Below, in pieces: positions 11,197 through 18,824 of a stretch of DNA of 35,640 bases; within the stretch, counting starts at the first letter, position 1; each line of letters begins with the position of its first letter. The stretch covers positions 1 through 35,640 of the forward strand of contig JAUYBU010000468.1 of assembly GCA_030693045.1 (NCBI GenBank), given 5' to 3'. Position numbers and translations under genes: made by a program. Below the pieces are notes generated by a model. It was given only the letters and a program-made list of their open reading frames with translations, had not been told where the DNA came from and did not search any database. This stretch comes from Bryobacterales bacterium (lineage in GTDB: Bacteria; Acidobacteriota; Terriglobia; Bryobacterales; Bryobacteraceae).

Positions 11197-11550
11197 ATGG
11201 CCCCCGCCAGATACCAGGACGAGCACCTGACGTTCGATTTCGCCAGCGGCGCCGCGCATTGCGACTCGCAGCCCATGGTCCTGACGCGCAAGGAACAGGA
11301 GCTGCTTGCCATGCTGCTGGGCAACCAGGGCGAGATCGTTCCGCGACAGGTGCTGCTCAGCCGGGTGTGGGGATACCACCTGGAGTGCCGGACGCGAACC
11401 CTGGACGTGCATATCCGGCGCCTGCGCAAGAAACTGGGAGCCCTCGGCGACATCTACATCGAGACGATTTTCGGCGTGGGGTACCGGTTCCAGCGGTATC
11501 GCGAGCCGCGCTACGGGCCGTCCTTCGGGCCGGCGCTGGCCACGGCCTAA
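11197..11550 (+). CDS. Receiver-less OmpR/PhoB-type winged-helix DNA-binding protein
   Basis: A 117-residue protein (122 from ATG 11182) that is essentially only a Trans_reg_C domain. LTRKEQELLAMLL, the recognition-helix region RTLDVHIRRLRKKLG and the wing IETIFGVGYRF are all present. There is no receiver domain and no membrane segment, so activity is not controlled by phosphorylation of this chain. ATG 11197 is preferred because GGAG lies eight bases upstream; ATG 11182 has no clear site. An 11-bp direct repeat suited to this protein family lies upstream. The gene is followed closely by a secreted protein gene with its own -10-like element. The target genes are unknown. Confidence 0.85.
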   Translation: MAPARYQDEHLTFDFASGAAHCDSQPMVLTRKEQELLAMLLGNQGEIVPRQVLLSRVWGYHLECRTRTLDVHIRRLRKKLGALGDIYIETIFGVGYRFQRYREPRYGPSFGPALATA

Positions 11551-11567
11551 CCGGCGCGCCGGCGCGA

Positions 11568-11573
11568 TATGCT
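11568..11573 (+). promoter_or_regulatory. -10-like hexamer TATGCT six bases before GTG start
   Basis: TATGCT, then GGTTGC, then the GTG at 11580. This is the same six-base spacing as at 10565-10577, again predicting a leaderless transcript. No Shine-Dalgarno sequence is visible. Confidence 0.4.
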
Positions 11574-11579
11574 GGTTGC

Positions 11580-12818
11580 GTGCCCGCAACCACGCACGCA
11601 ATCCTGCTCGCCGCCCTGTTGGGCGCCGGTTTCCGCCTGGATGTCGAACAACTGACCTTCGGGCCCAACAACCACTTCTTCGGCTATATCGGCCATGTAA
11701 AGAACATTCCATGGAACGGTAACGGCCGCTACATCGCCGCGCTGCGGACCGGCTTCCAGGACCACATGCCCACGCCCTCCGACGCCGCCGAAGTGGTTCT
11801 CATCGACACCCGGAGCGACAACGCAATCTCGGTCATCGACCGCAGCCGAGGCTGGAATTTCCAGCAGGGAACCATGTTCTACTGGAACCCCCGGGCGCCG
11901 GACACCGAACTGTTCTTCAATGACCGCGATCCCAAGACCAACCACGTCTTCACGGTCCTTTTCGACATCGCGAAAAAGAAGCGCATCCGCGAGTACCGCT
12001 TTGCGGACACTCCCTTCGGCAACAGCGGGGTGGCGCAGAACGGAGGCCGGTTCCTGGGCTTGAATTATGGCCGGCTGGCGCGCCTGCGTCCGGTCACCGG
12101 TTATCCGGAAGCGCACGACTGGGCCAAGGACGCCGCCGCTCCGGCCGACGACGGCATCTTCATCGTCGACGTCGAATCCGGGGCCAAGCGCCTGCTGGTT
12201 TCCTACCGCGCGCTGGCGGACCTGGTGAAGCGCCAGCGTCCGGACGTCGCGGGCAAGCAACTGTTCATCAACCACACGCTTTGGAATCGCGACGACAACC
12301 GCATTTACTTCTACCTGCGTGGCGATTTCGACGTGCCCGACAAACGTCTGGACATCCCGTGCACCATCCGGCCCGACGGAACCGCCCTCACCGCCCACAC
12401 CCTGCACATCGGTGGGCATCCGGAATGGGAGAACGGCGCGCGCATCATCGGCGCCGCCGATGGCAAGCAGATTATTTACGATGTGGACCAGCGGAAAGTG
12501 GTGGACAGCATCGGCGGGCCCGAGGTTTTCCCGAAGCCGGGCGGGGACGTGGCTTTGTCGCCGGACGGGAAGTTGCTGGCCAACGGCTACCGCGAGGGCC
12601 AGGCCAACTACTATGTCGTATTCCGCCGCGACGACGGCGCCTACGCGCGCACGCCCGGTTTTTCGCACCCCGGCCGCACGTCGGGCGATTTGCGCGTGGA
12701 CGGCTCCCCCAACTGGAACCGCACCAACGACCAGATCCTGTTTCCGGGGATTGCCAACGACGCCGGCCACACGCGCCAGCTTTTCCGGATTCGGATCGTG
12801 CCGGCGGCCGCGCGCTGA
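11580..12818 (+). CDS. Secreted protein, predicted TolB/WD-like beta-propeller
   Basis: A 412-residue protein starting at GTG 11580. The N-terminus (VPATTHAILLAALLGAGFRLDV) looks like a short signal peptide. The rest shows repeated blade-like segments: FFGYIGHVKNIPWNGNGRYIAAL, GTMFYWNPRAPDTELFFND, FINHTLWNRDDNRIYFYL, DVALSPDGKLLANGY and GSPNWNRTNDQILFPG. Phrases such as 'SPDGKLLANG' are typical of TolB-like or oligogalacturonate-lyase-like propellers. No catalytic residues are evident, so the role is unknown; carbohydrate or substrate recognition is possible. The open frame extends upstream to 11259 in another frame over the regulator gene, but that part is a shadow. The stop lies 32 bases before aroA. 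Confidence 0.7.
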   Translation: MPATTHAILLAALLGAGFRLDVEQLTFGPNNHFFGYIGHVKNIPWNGNGRYIAALRTGFQDHMPTPSDAAEVVLIDTRSDNAISVIDRSRGWNFQQGTMFYWNPRAPDTELFFNDRDPKTNHVFTVLFDIAKKKRIREYRFADTPFGNSGVAQNGGRFLGLNYGRLARLRPVTGYPEAHDWAKDAAAPADDGIFIVDVESGAKRLLVSYRALADLVKRQRPDVAGKQLFINHTLWNRDDNRIYFYLRGDFDVPDKRLDIPCTIRPDGTALTAHTLHIGGHPEWENGARIIGAADGKQIIYDVDQRKVVDSIGGPEVFPKPGGDVALSPDGKLLANGYREGQANYYVVFRRDDGAYARTPGFSHPGRTSGDLRVDGSPNWNRTNDQILFPGIANDAGHTRQLFRIRIVPAAAR

Positions 12819-12832
12819 ACCACCCGCTCGGC

Positions 12833-12845
12833 TAGAATGAGGGAG
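12833..12845 (+). promoter_or_regulatory. -10-like TAGAAT and ribosome site for aroA
   Basis: TAGAAT at 12833-12838 is followed by GGGAG at 12841-12845, five bases before ATG 12851. A transcript from this element would have a leader of only about six bases. Confidence 0.4.
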
Positions 12846-12850
12846 TCCTC

Positions 12851-14131
12851 ATGGATCAGCGAATCACGCCAGCGAAATCGGTCGGCGGCGCAGTCACGCT
12901 TCCCGGCGACAAATCCATCTCGCACCGCCTGGCGATCCTGGCGTCGATCGCCGAGGGCAAATCCCGCATCCTGAACTACTCGACCGGCGCGGACTGCCAA
13001 TCGACGCTCGGCTGCCTGCGCGCGCTGGGCGTCGAGATCGAGAAGACCGGCGACGATCTGACCATCCGGGGCCGGGGCCTGGGCGGGCTGAGAGCGCCGC
13101 TGGAGGTGCTCGACGCCGGGAATTCCGGCTCGACCATCCGGATGCTCTCGGGGGTTCTCGCGGCGCAGCCCTTCGCCAGCCGCATTGGGGGAGACGACTC
13201 GCTCTCGCGCCGCCCGATGGAGCGCATCATGCGCCCGCTGGGCGAAATGGGCGCATCGATCCGGGCGCGCGACGGCAAGTTTCCGCCGCTTGAAATCACG
13301 GGAACGCGTCTGCGGGCGATCGACTACACGCTGCCGGTGGCCAGCGCGCAGGTAAAGACCTGCGTCCTGTTCGCCGGCCTGTTCGCGCGTGGGCGCACAA
13401 CGGTTCAGGAACCGGTTCGCACGCGAGACCACAGCGAGATCGCGCTGCGCGAGTTCGGCGCGGGCATCGACGTTCAGGGGCCCTTGGTTTCGATTCAGGG
13501 CGGCGTGCCGCTGGCGGGGTGCCAGGTGCGGACGCCGGGCGATCTTTCTTCGGCCGCGTTCTTCCTGGTGGCGGCGCTGGCGACGCCCGAGGCGAACCTG
13601 GTCATTCGCGGCGTGGGATTGAACCCGACGCGTTCGGCGCTGCTCGATTTTCTGATTTCGATGGGCGGCGAGATCAGGGTTCTGAATCTGGACCAGTCCG
13701 GCGGCGAGCTGGTTGGAGACGTGCTCGCGCGCGGCTCGCGCATCCGCGGCGGCCTCATCGAAAAGGACCTCACCGCCGCGCTGATCGACGAGATTCCGGT
13801 TCTGGCCGTGCTGGGCGCCATGAGCGAAAACGGCCTCACCGTGCGCGACGCCCAGGAACTGCGCATCAAGGAGACCGACCGTATCGCCACGGTGTCGGAG
13901 AATCTCAAGCGCATGGGGATCGAGGCCGAGGTCTTCCCCGACGGGTTGCGGGTTCCGGGCCGGCAGCGGTTCCGCGCCGCGGAGGTCGAATCTTTCGGCG
14001 ACCACCGGATTGCGATGGCCTTCGCCGTCGCGGCCTTGTTTGCCGATGGCGAAACCCTCCTGCGGGGGGCCGAGGCGGCGGCTGTCTCGTACCCCGAGTT
14101 TTTCGCTACACTGCGTAACATCGCCGGTTGA
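12851..14131 (+). CDS. aroA: 3-phosphoshikimate 1-carboxyvinyltransferase (EPSP synthase)
   Basis: A 426-residue cytoplasmic enzyme joining shikimate-3-phosphate and phosphoenolpyruvate in the sixth step of the shikimate pathway to aromatic amino acids. Family motifs in order: LPGDKSISHR (residues about 18-27), DAGNSGSTIRML, DDSLSRRPMERI, RTRDHSEIALREFG, PGDLSSAAFFLVAA, LRIKETDRIA and FGDHRIAMAFAVAAL. All expected substrate-binding Lys/Arg/Glu residues appear in place, and the length is normal. The start has a GGGAG ribosome site five bases upstream. The stop overlaps the region of the next gene's start, so the histidine kinase gene is probably co-transcribed, although the two have no obvious functional link. 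Confidence 0.97.
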   Translation: MDQRITPAKSVGGAVTLPGDKSISHRLAILASIAEGKSRILNYSTGADCQSTLGCLRALGVEIEKTGDDLTIRGRGLGGLRAPLEVLDAGNSGSTIRMLSGVLAAQPFASRIGGDDSLSRRPMERIMRPLGEMGASIRARDGKFPPLEITGTRLRAIDYTLPVASAQVKTCVLFAGLFARGRTTVQEPVRTRDHSEIALREFGAGIDVQGPLVSIQGGVPLAGCQVRTPGDLSSAAFFLVAALATPEANLVIRGVGLNPTRSALLDFLISMGGEIRVLNLDQSGGELVGDVLARGSRIRGGLIEKDLTAALIDEIPVLAVLGAMSENGLTVRDAQELRIKETDRIATVSENLKRMGIEAEVFPDGLRVPGRQRFRAAEVESFGDHRIAMAFAVAALFADGETLLRGAEAAAVSYPEFFATLRNIAG

Positions 14132-14151
14132 ACGGGAGGCGCCTGATCGCC

Positions 14152-14802
14152 ATGGACGGGGAACGACGCGCCGACCTGACCCTTGAAGGTCTGGTCCACG
14201 ACCTCAATAACGTCTTCGAGACCATTTCGGAGGCCGCCGATCTGATTGCCGGCGACAGCCGCTCGAAGAAACTCGCCAACAGCATTCACCGCAGCGTCGC
14301 GCGCGGGGAACGCATTGTCGAGAGTTTCGTCGAAACCGCGCGCGGGTCGGTCGAGCTGGCCGGAGTGCTGAGTTGCGCGACCGAATTCGCGCGCGATTTT
14401 CTTTCGACCGGGCGATCGCCGGAAGTCGAATTCGACCTCCAGTTGGAACCCGGCCTCCGTCTCAAGGGTTTGCCGGGGGCGTGGGAACGAGTGTTCGTCA
14501 ACCTGTTCCTCAACGCCGCTCAAGCGATGAAGCAGGGCGGCACGATTCAGGTGCGCGCACGGCTGGCCGGCGGGGGAGTCGAGATCGTCGTCGCCGACCA
14601 GGGACCGGGCATCCCGCCCGAGATTCTGCCCGAGATCTTCAAACCGCACTTCTCGACCAAGTCGTCGCGGCGCTCGGCCTTCAAGGGGCTCGGGCTGCAC
14701 ATCGTCGAGTCGGTGGTTTCGCAGAACGGCGGCGCCGTGGCCGCCGCCAATCGCCCGGATGCCGCGGGCGCGGAATTCACCATCCGGCTGCCGGAGGGGT
14801 AA
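14152..14802 (+). CDS. Soluble sensor histidine kinase, HATPase core without sensor domain
   Basis: A 216-residue protein from ATG 14152 (a TTG at 14128, overlapping the aroA stop, is the alternative). The phospho-acceptor His is about residue 16 in GLVHDLNNVFETI, a HisKA-like box. The ATP-binding domain has the N box (FVNLFLNAAQAM), G1 (VADQGPGIPPEI), the F box (IFKPHFSTK) and G2 (GLGLHIVESVV). There is no membrane segment and no PAS, GAF or other input domain, so it must be recruited by another sensor or respond to a soluble partner. GGGAGG lies 12 bases before ATG, rather far. TACACT at 14106-14111 inside aroA could be its own -10. It converges with a receiver protein gene five bases away. 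Confidence 0.88.
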   Translation: MDGERRADLTLEGLVHDLNNVFETISEAADLIAGDSRSKKLANSIHRSVARGERIVESFVETARGSVELAGVLSCATEFARDFLSTGRSPEVEFDLQLEPGLRLKGLPGAWERVFVNLFLNAAQAMKQGGTIQVRARLAGGGVEIVVADQGPGIPPEILPEIFKPHFSTKSSRRSAFKGLGLHIVESVVSQNGGAVAAANRPDAAGAEFTIRLPEG

Positions 14803-14807
14803 AACCT

Positions 14808-15287
14808 TCAGGCGGTTATTTTGAGAGCCACCTCCACGGAGGCGCGGCGCATGGTATGCGCCACCCCGCGCTGGCGCCAGTGAAGCCACGCGGCGCCGAT
14901 AACGCGGACAACCTCCGCGCGATCGAACGGTTTAGCAAGCACGTCGTAGCCGCCCAGGTTGAGCACTTCGGCCCACAGGTGCTCGTCGGCCTGGTGCGAC
15001 GTAACGATAAGCAGCGGTTCGTCGGAGCGTTGCGCGAAGCGGTTCAATAAGCTCTTCCAGCTTCCGTCCGGCAGAGCGCACTCGCACACCACCACCGGAA
15101 TTCGATTGGATTCGAGGATCTCGAAGGCTTCACGGCATGAACGCGCCGACAATATCCGCCACTTGGAGTGGCGTAAAATCTGATCCAGGCAGCCATGATC
15201 CGCTTCGGAATCGCTGACCACCAGCACGGTGACTGCTCTTTCGGGCGGCGGCGCGCCAGGGTAGAGACAGGCAGGATCCGTCATCAT
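14808..15287 (-). CDS. Receiver-domain protein with phospho-acceptor Asp replaced by Glu
   Basis: A 159-residue single-domain response-regulator-like protein. The receiver fold is visible: acidic site in VLVVSDSEAD, the beta-3 end VVVCECALPDGSW, Thr/Ser switch region LLIVTSHQ, and conserved Lys in DVLAKPFDRAEV. The residue at the usual phospho-Asp position is Glu (the E of CECALPDG), which commonly mimics constitutive phosphorylation or marks a pseudo-receiver. There is no DNA-binding output domain. The start ATG 15287 has a strong AGGAGGTAGG ribosome site. The gene converges with the soluble histidine kinase (gap five bases), so the two could be functional partners, but phosphotransfer to this protein is doubtful without the Asp. 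Confidence 0.85.
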   Translation of the reverse strand: MMTDPACLYPGAPPPERAVTVLVVSDSEADHGCLDQILRHSKWRILSARSCREAFEILESNRIPVVVCECALPDGSWKSLLNRFAQRSDEPLLIVTSHQADEHLWAEVLNLGGYDVLAKPFDRAEVVRVIGAAWLHWRQRGVAHTMRRASVEVALKITA

Positions 15288-15366
15288 CCTACCTCCTGCT
15301 CAAGCTGCCCTTATCATGCGCCGCGGCGCACGCCGTGTCAAGTAAAATTCAGCGGGATTCCTGGGA

Positions 15367-16398
15367 TCAGCTTTGCGGCGAGCGCTGCTTGGCCTGCTCG
15401 ATGGCGATGTGATTTACGTGCGCCAGGGCCTTGGCGCCCGAGGCTCCTTCGATGGCCTTGACGGCGATATCCTGCACCTGCTGCTTGGCCTCGGCGATTT
15501 GCTTTTGAAGCTCGGCAAGCTGGGCCGACTGGCTGGCGATGGTTTCTTCCAGCGTCCGGATCCGGAGTTCCGCCAGGCGTTTATCCGACTCGCCGTCCTT
15601 CTTCAGCATCAGCATCTGCTGCTCGAACCGCAGCTCGGTGTCTTTGGTGGCTTGTTTAGCGGCCTGGTCCGTCTCCTTTTGGAGCCGCGCCGGGAACTGC
15701 TCGGCTTCCTTCTTGAGCCGGAGGAACTCCTCCTCCCTCTCCTTGAGCGCCGCCTCGCGCTGATGCCAGCTCTTTTCGAGGGCTTCCTGCTTCTCCTGGT
15801 TCTTCTTCTCCAGCAGCCGCATTTCCTCGTCGTACTTGTCCTGGGCCTTCTTGCGCTCGAGCGTCTTTTTGTATTCGTAGTCGTCGATTTCGCGCTGACG
15901 TTGTTTCTTCAGGGCATCCTCGAGATCCTTTCGCTCGCGCTCGGCGGTCTCGGTCTCCTGTTCCCAGGCCGCGCGCTGCCCGGCGATTTCGGCGTCCAGC
16001 CGATCCTTCTCGCGGGAGTAGTCCTGGACCAGTTCATCCAGGGCGGTGGCCGCCAGGTCGATCTTGTGGAGCCGCTGCAGTTCGGCGCGCTCGAGTTCGA
16101 CCGCGGCGCGCGCGATGGCCAGGCCGTTCACCTCCTGCACCAGCCTTTCGGAGATGTCCGCCAGCGCCCGGGAGATTTCCAGCCCCAGGCCGCTAAGCTT
16201 CTGAACCACGGCTTCGACGGAAGCGCCCTCGACCGCCTCGCGAATCTCGGCTTCCCGCTGCTGTTCGAGTTCGGCGGCCTTGGCGCCGCCGGTTTCCCGC
16301 GCGGCCGCGACTTCCTTGCGGATTCCGGCGAATTCCTCCTGCACCTGCGCCTTGGAGCGAACCGGCCGCCCCGGCGGTTTCTTGGATGTGGTTGCCAT
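15367..16398 (-). CDS. Long coiled-coil protein with basic AT-hook-like N-terminus
   Basis: A 343-residue protein dominated by Glu/Lys/Gln/Ala-rich heptads from about residue 20 to 320, which predict long coiled coils. The first 16 residues (MATTSKKPPGRPVRSK) are basic and contain a GRP core similar to an AT-hook. There is no signal peptide or membrane segment. The start ATG 16398 is chosen because the upstream part of the open frame is antisense to the next gene's leader and lacks coding character. A -10-like CATACT lies six bases before it. It could be a cytoskeletal, chromosome-associated or scaffold protein; no specific family is recognised. It is divergent from the exported amidohydrolase gene. 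Confidence 0.75.
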   Translation of the reverse strand: MATTSKKPPGRPVRSKAQVQEEFAGIRKEVAAARETGGAKAAELEQQREAEIREAVEGASVEAVVQKLSGLGLEISRALADISERLVQEVNGLAIARAAVELERAELQRLHKIDLAATALDELVQDYSREKDRLDAEIAGQRAAWEQETETAERERKDLEDALKKQRQREIDDYEYKKTLERKKAQDKYDEEMRLLEKKNQEKQEALEKSWHQREAALKEREEEFLRLKKEAEQFPARLQKETDQAAKQATKDTELRFEQQMLMLKKDGESDKRLAELRIRTLEETIASQSAQLAELQKQIAEAKQQVQDIAVKAIEGASGAKALAHVNHIAIEQAKQRSPQS

Positions 16399-16404
16399 GC
16401 TCAC

Positions 16405-16410
16405 AGTATG
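16405..16410 (-). promoter_or_regulatory. -10-like hexamer CATACT six bases before ATG 16398
   Basis: On the - strand the sequence reads CATACT, GTGAGC, ATG. The spacing is identical to that before 10577 and 11580. It lacks the first T of TANNNT, so it is a weaker match. Confidence 0.3.
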
Positions 16411-16440
16411 CCTCAGGTTGTGTCGCGGCGGCGGGTGCGC

Positions 16441-16446
16441 TATCTT
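16441..16446 (+). promoter_or_regulatory. -10-like hexamer TATCTT upstream of the amidohydrolase gene
   Basis: TATCTT ends seven bases before ATG 16454 and 25 bases before ATG 16472. Initiation about seven bases downstream would give a leader of about 19 bases to ATG 16472 with the GGGGAGGG ribosome site, or a leaderless start at 16454. Confidence 0.35.
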
Positions 16447-16471
16447 TGCCCACATGGACCGGGGAGGGCTC

Positions 16472-18025
16472 ATGAAGCTGCGGGCTGGATTGATTGTCCT
16501 GTCTGTTGCGGTGGTTGCGGCGGCCCAGACGCCGCCCGTGGACACGCTGAAGCAGGCCGCCGTCGAGATGGCGGATGGCCGCCGGCAACTGACGCAGCGG
16601 ATTGTCGACTCGCTGTTCAGTTTCAGCGAACTGGGTTATCAGGAATACGAGTCGTCGGCCTACCTTTGCGCGCTGCTCGAAAAGGAAGGGTTTCAGGTCA
16701 CCCGCGGCGTGGCCGGCCTGCCCACGGCGTTCGTGGCCAGTTGGGGATCGGGCAAGCCGGTGATCGGCTTCATGACCGATATCGACGGGTTGCCGTCGAC
16801 GTCGCAGAAGCCCGGCGTGCCGCGCCAGGAGCCGCTGATCGCCGATGGCCCGGGCCACGGCGAAGGCCACAACACGGGCATGGGCGTGAACGTCACCGCG
16901 GCCATCGTGGTGAAGGAATTGATGAAGAAGCACGGCATCCCGGGAACCATCCGGGTTTATCCGGGCATCGCCGAGGAACTCATCGGCAGCCGCACCTACA
17001 TGGTAAACGCCGGGCTGTTCCGGGATCTCGACGTGATGCTGTCGAGCCACGTCTCGGCCGACTTCAGCACCGGCTTCGGCGGACCGTCGGGCACCGGATT
17101 GATCTCGACCATGTACACCTTCCACGGCCGCAGCGCGCACGCCGGCGCCTCGCCCTGGAGCGGGCGCAGCGCGCTGGACGCGGTGGAGTTGATGAACGCC
17201 GGCTGGAACTACCGCCGCGAGCACCTCAATCCGCAACATCGCTCGCATTACGTAATCGTGAACGGCGGCGAGCAGCCCAACGTGGTGCCCCCGCTGGCCA
17301 CCGTCTGGTACTACTTCCGCGAATGGGACTACGAGGCCATCGTGAACCTGCACGAAATCGGAACCAAGATCGCCCGCGCCGCCGCCGAAATGACCGACAC
17401 CACCATGAGCGAGCGTATGCTGGCCTCGGCCTGGCCCGGGCACTTCAACAAACCGATGGCCGAGGCGCTCGACGCCAACATCCAGCGCGTCGGGATGCCG
17501 GCCTGGTCGGAAGCCGATCAAAAGCTGGCGCGCGCGGCGCAGCGCGAGTTGAAGGCCAAGACCGACGGACTCAAGACCGAGGTCGGTAAGCTGAAAGAGG
17601 CCCAGCGCGGCGACAGCTACGGCTCCGACGACATCGCCGAGGTCTCCTGGAACCTGCCCACGGTGGTGCTGCGCTACCCGTGCAATATCCCCGGCATGAC
17701 TGGCCACCACTGGTCCAGCGGCATCGCCGTGGCGACGCCCATCGCCCATCAGGGCGCCACTGCCGGCGCCAAGGTGCACGCGCTCACCGCGCTCGATCTG
17801 TTGCTGAAGCCCGAATTGCTGGCCGCCGCCAAAGCTTACTTCGCCGAGCAGACCAAGACCGTCAAGTGGAAATCGCTGATCCCGACCGACACGAAACCGC
17901 CGATCGACCTAAACCGCGAGAAGATGGAGCGCCTCCGCCCGCAGCTTCAAAAACTCCGCTACGACGAGTCGAAGTACCCGACCTACCTGGAGCAACTGGG
18001 CGTCAAGTACCCGCCGCAGGAGTGA
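16472..18025 (+). CDS. Exported M20-family amidohydrolase / peptidase (AbgB-like)
   Basis: A 517-residue metallo-amidohydrolase of the M20 superfamily, closest in layout to AbgB-type p-aminobenzoyl-glutamate hydrolases. A Sec signal peptide (MKLRAGLIVLSVAVVAAA) puts it outside the cytoplasm. Visible metal-site segments are TDIDGLP (D-x-D-x-LP, about residues 102-108), GHGEGHN (128-134), IAEELIGSR with the catalytic Glu pair (168-169) and SSHVSADF. In M20D enzymes the CGH Cys is a metal ligand; here that position is Glu131. The dimerisation domain follows (HGRSAHAGASPWSGRSALDAV). ATG 16472 is preferred because GGGGAGGG lies just upstream and the signal peptide starts there; ATG 16454 adds six residues. 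The natural substrate is unknown, probably an acyl-amino acid or peptide. Confidence 0.9.
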   Translation: MKLRAGLIVLSVAVVAAAQTPPVDTLKQAAVEMADGRRQLTQRIVDSLFSFSELGYQEYESSAYLCALLEKEGFQVTRGVAGLPTAFVASWGSGKPVIGFMTDIDGLPSTSQKPGVPRQEPLIADGPGHGEGHNTGMGVNVTAAIVVKELMKKHGIPGTIRVYPGIAEELIGSRTYMVNAGLFRDLDVMLSSHVSADFSTGFGGPSGTGLISTMYTFHGRSAHAGASPWSGRSALDAVELMNAGWNYRREHLNPQHRSHYVIVNGGEQPNVVPPLATVWYYFREWDYEAIVNLHEIGTKIARAAAEMTDTTMSERMLASAWPGHFNKPMAEALDANIQRVGMPAWSEADQKLARAAQRELKAKTDGLKTEVGKLKEAQRGDSYGSDDIAEVSWNLPTVVLRYPCNIPGMTGHHWSSGIAVATPIAHQGATAGAKVHALTALDLLLKPELLAAAKAYFAEQTKTVKWKSLIPTDTKPPIDLNREKMERLRPQLQKLRYDESKYPTYLEQLGVKYPPQE

Positions 18026-18320
18026 CGAGCGGGACCGGGGGGCGCCCTGGGGCTGGCCTGTCAGTGCCAACATGCCGAAGAGGCGTTGCGGATGCAGGAT
18101 CTCGCCTTCCGGCAGCAGGTTGCCGGGAATTGCGGCGATGCCGCACCGTGCCACCTCCGAACCAGAGCGTCTGAAGCGCCATCACACTTCCGGGAGATGA
18201 GCCGATAAGCTAGACCGGAGCGTCCTGTAGCCACAGGAATGCATCTATGGGGCTGAACGACCTTCTCCGCAACACTCACTCGGCGTCGACGTCGGCCGTC
18301 ACCGGGGGAATATATCGAGC
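18026..18320. other. Intergenic stretch upstream of the SEC-C gene
   Basis: About 295 bases without a supported gene. On the - strand 18050-18170 translates to a natural-looking piece (AAIPGNLLPEGEILHPQRLFGML), possibly a relic of a lost gene, but it has no start, ribosome site or extension. A perfect sigma-28-type -10 octamer lies at 18201-18208. Confidence 0.4.
18182..18208 (+). promoter_or_regulatory. Possible sigma-28 promoter (GCCGATAA) upstream of SEC-C / radical SAM genes
   Basis: GCCGATAA at 18201-18208 matches the FliA -10 consensus exactly. Eleven bases upstream, TCACACTT matches TAAAGTTT at only four of eight positions. It is about 110 bases before ATG 18321. The same octamer also occurs by chance inside coding DNA at 14895-14902, so the call is weak. 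Confidence 0.25.
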
Positions 18321-18824
18321 ATGAAACCCGGGCGGAACGATGTTTGTCCGCGCGGCAGCGGACGCAAGTACAAGAAGTGCTGTGAGGCCAAGGATGCGCA
18401 ATCGCGGGGCGGGCGGGCGCCGGGCCTGGTGTTTGCACAGGCTTTGCAGGAGCATCAGCAGGGCCGGCTGGAAGAGGCCGAGCGCCTGATTGGCGTGCGC
18501 ATCCATGCCTGGGACGACATGGACCTCAAGAACGACCAGGAGGGGCTCGCTGCGTCGATCCCGGCGCTGGATCTGGTTCTGTCGGCGATCACGGCGGTGG
18601 CCCAGATGGCTGGGGCGGTGGGGGCGCCGGCCTGGGTTCTGTCGCGCCTCGCCGACCAGGGCTGCTGGGGACTGGGAACCGGCCATTGTCCCTGGCACCC
18701 CAGTCCGCGGGCCTTCTCCCGCGGAGCGACCGACGGTTGGGAGCCGGTGCTTGAAAGCGTGGCTTCCGAACTGAGGCTGCTGGTAAGCGCGGGATCGGCT
18801 CCCGTTGAAGCGCTCCTCCAATGA
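18321..18824 (+). CDS. SEC-C motif protein of unknown function
   Basis: A 167-residue protein beginning with a SEC-C zinc motif: GRNDVCPRGSGRKYKKCC at residues 4-21. In the usual motif (CPCGSGxKYKxCC/CH) the second residue after the first Cys is also Cys; here it is Arg, so one of four zinc ligands is missing. The rest is alpha-helical with a Trp/His/Cys-containing segment (GCWGLGTGHCPWHP) that might supply replacement ligands. Its stop overlaps the start of the radical SAM gene by four bases (ATGA), so the proteins are made together and may act together. SEC-C motifs occur in SecA tails and in many small adaptor proteins. No catalytic role can be assigned. Confidence 0.8.
   Translation: MKPGRNDVCPRGSGRKYKKCCEAKDAQSRGGRAPGLVFAQALQEHQQGRLEEAERLIGVRIHAWDDMDLKNDQEGLAASIPALDLVLSAITAVAQMAGAVGAPAWVLSRLADQGCWGLGTGHCPWHPSPRAFSRGATDGWEPVLESVASELRLLVSAGSAPVEALLQ

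Noticed and set aside
14895-14902. Perfect GCCGATAA octamer on the + strand
   Set aside because: Lies inside the receiver gene, antisense to it, with no -35 element or gene downstream; taken as chance.
18050-18170. Natural-looking - strand peptide (AIPGNLLPEGEILHPQRLFG)
   Set aside because: Short, no start or ribosome site and no recognised family; could be a relic but not supportable.
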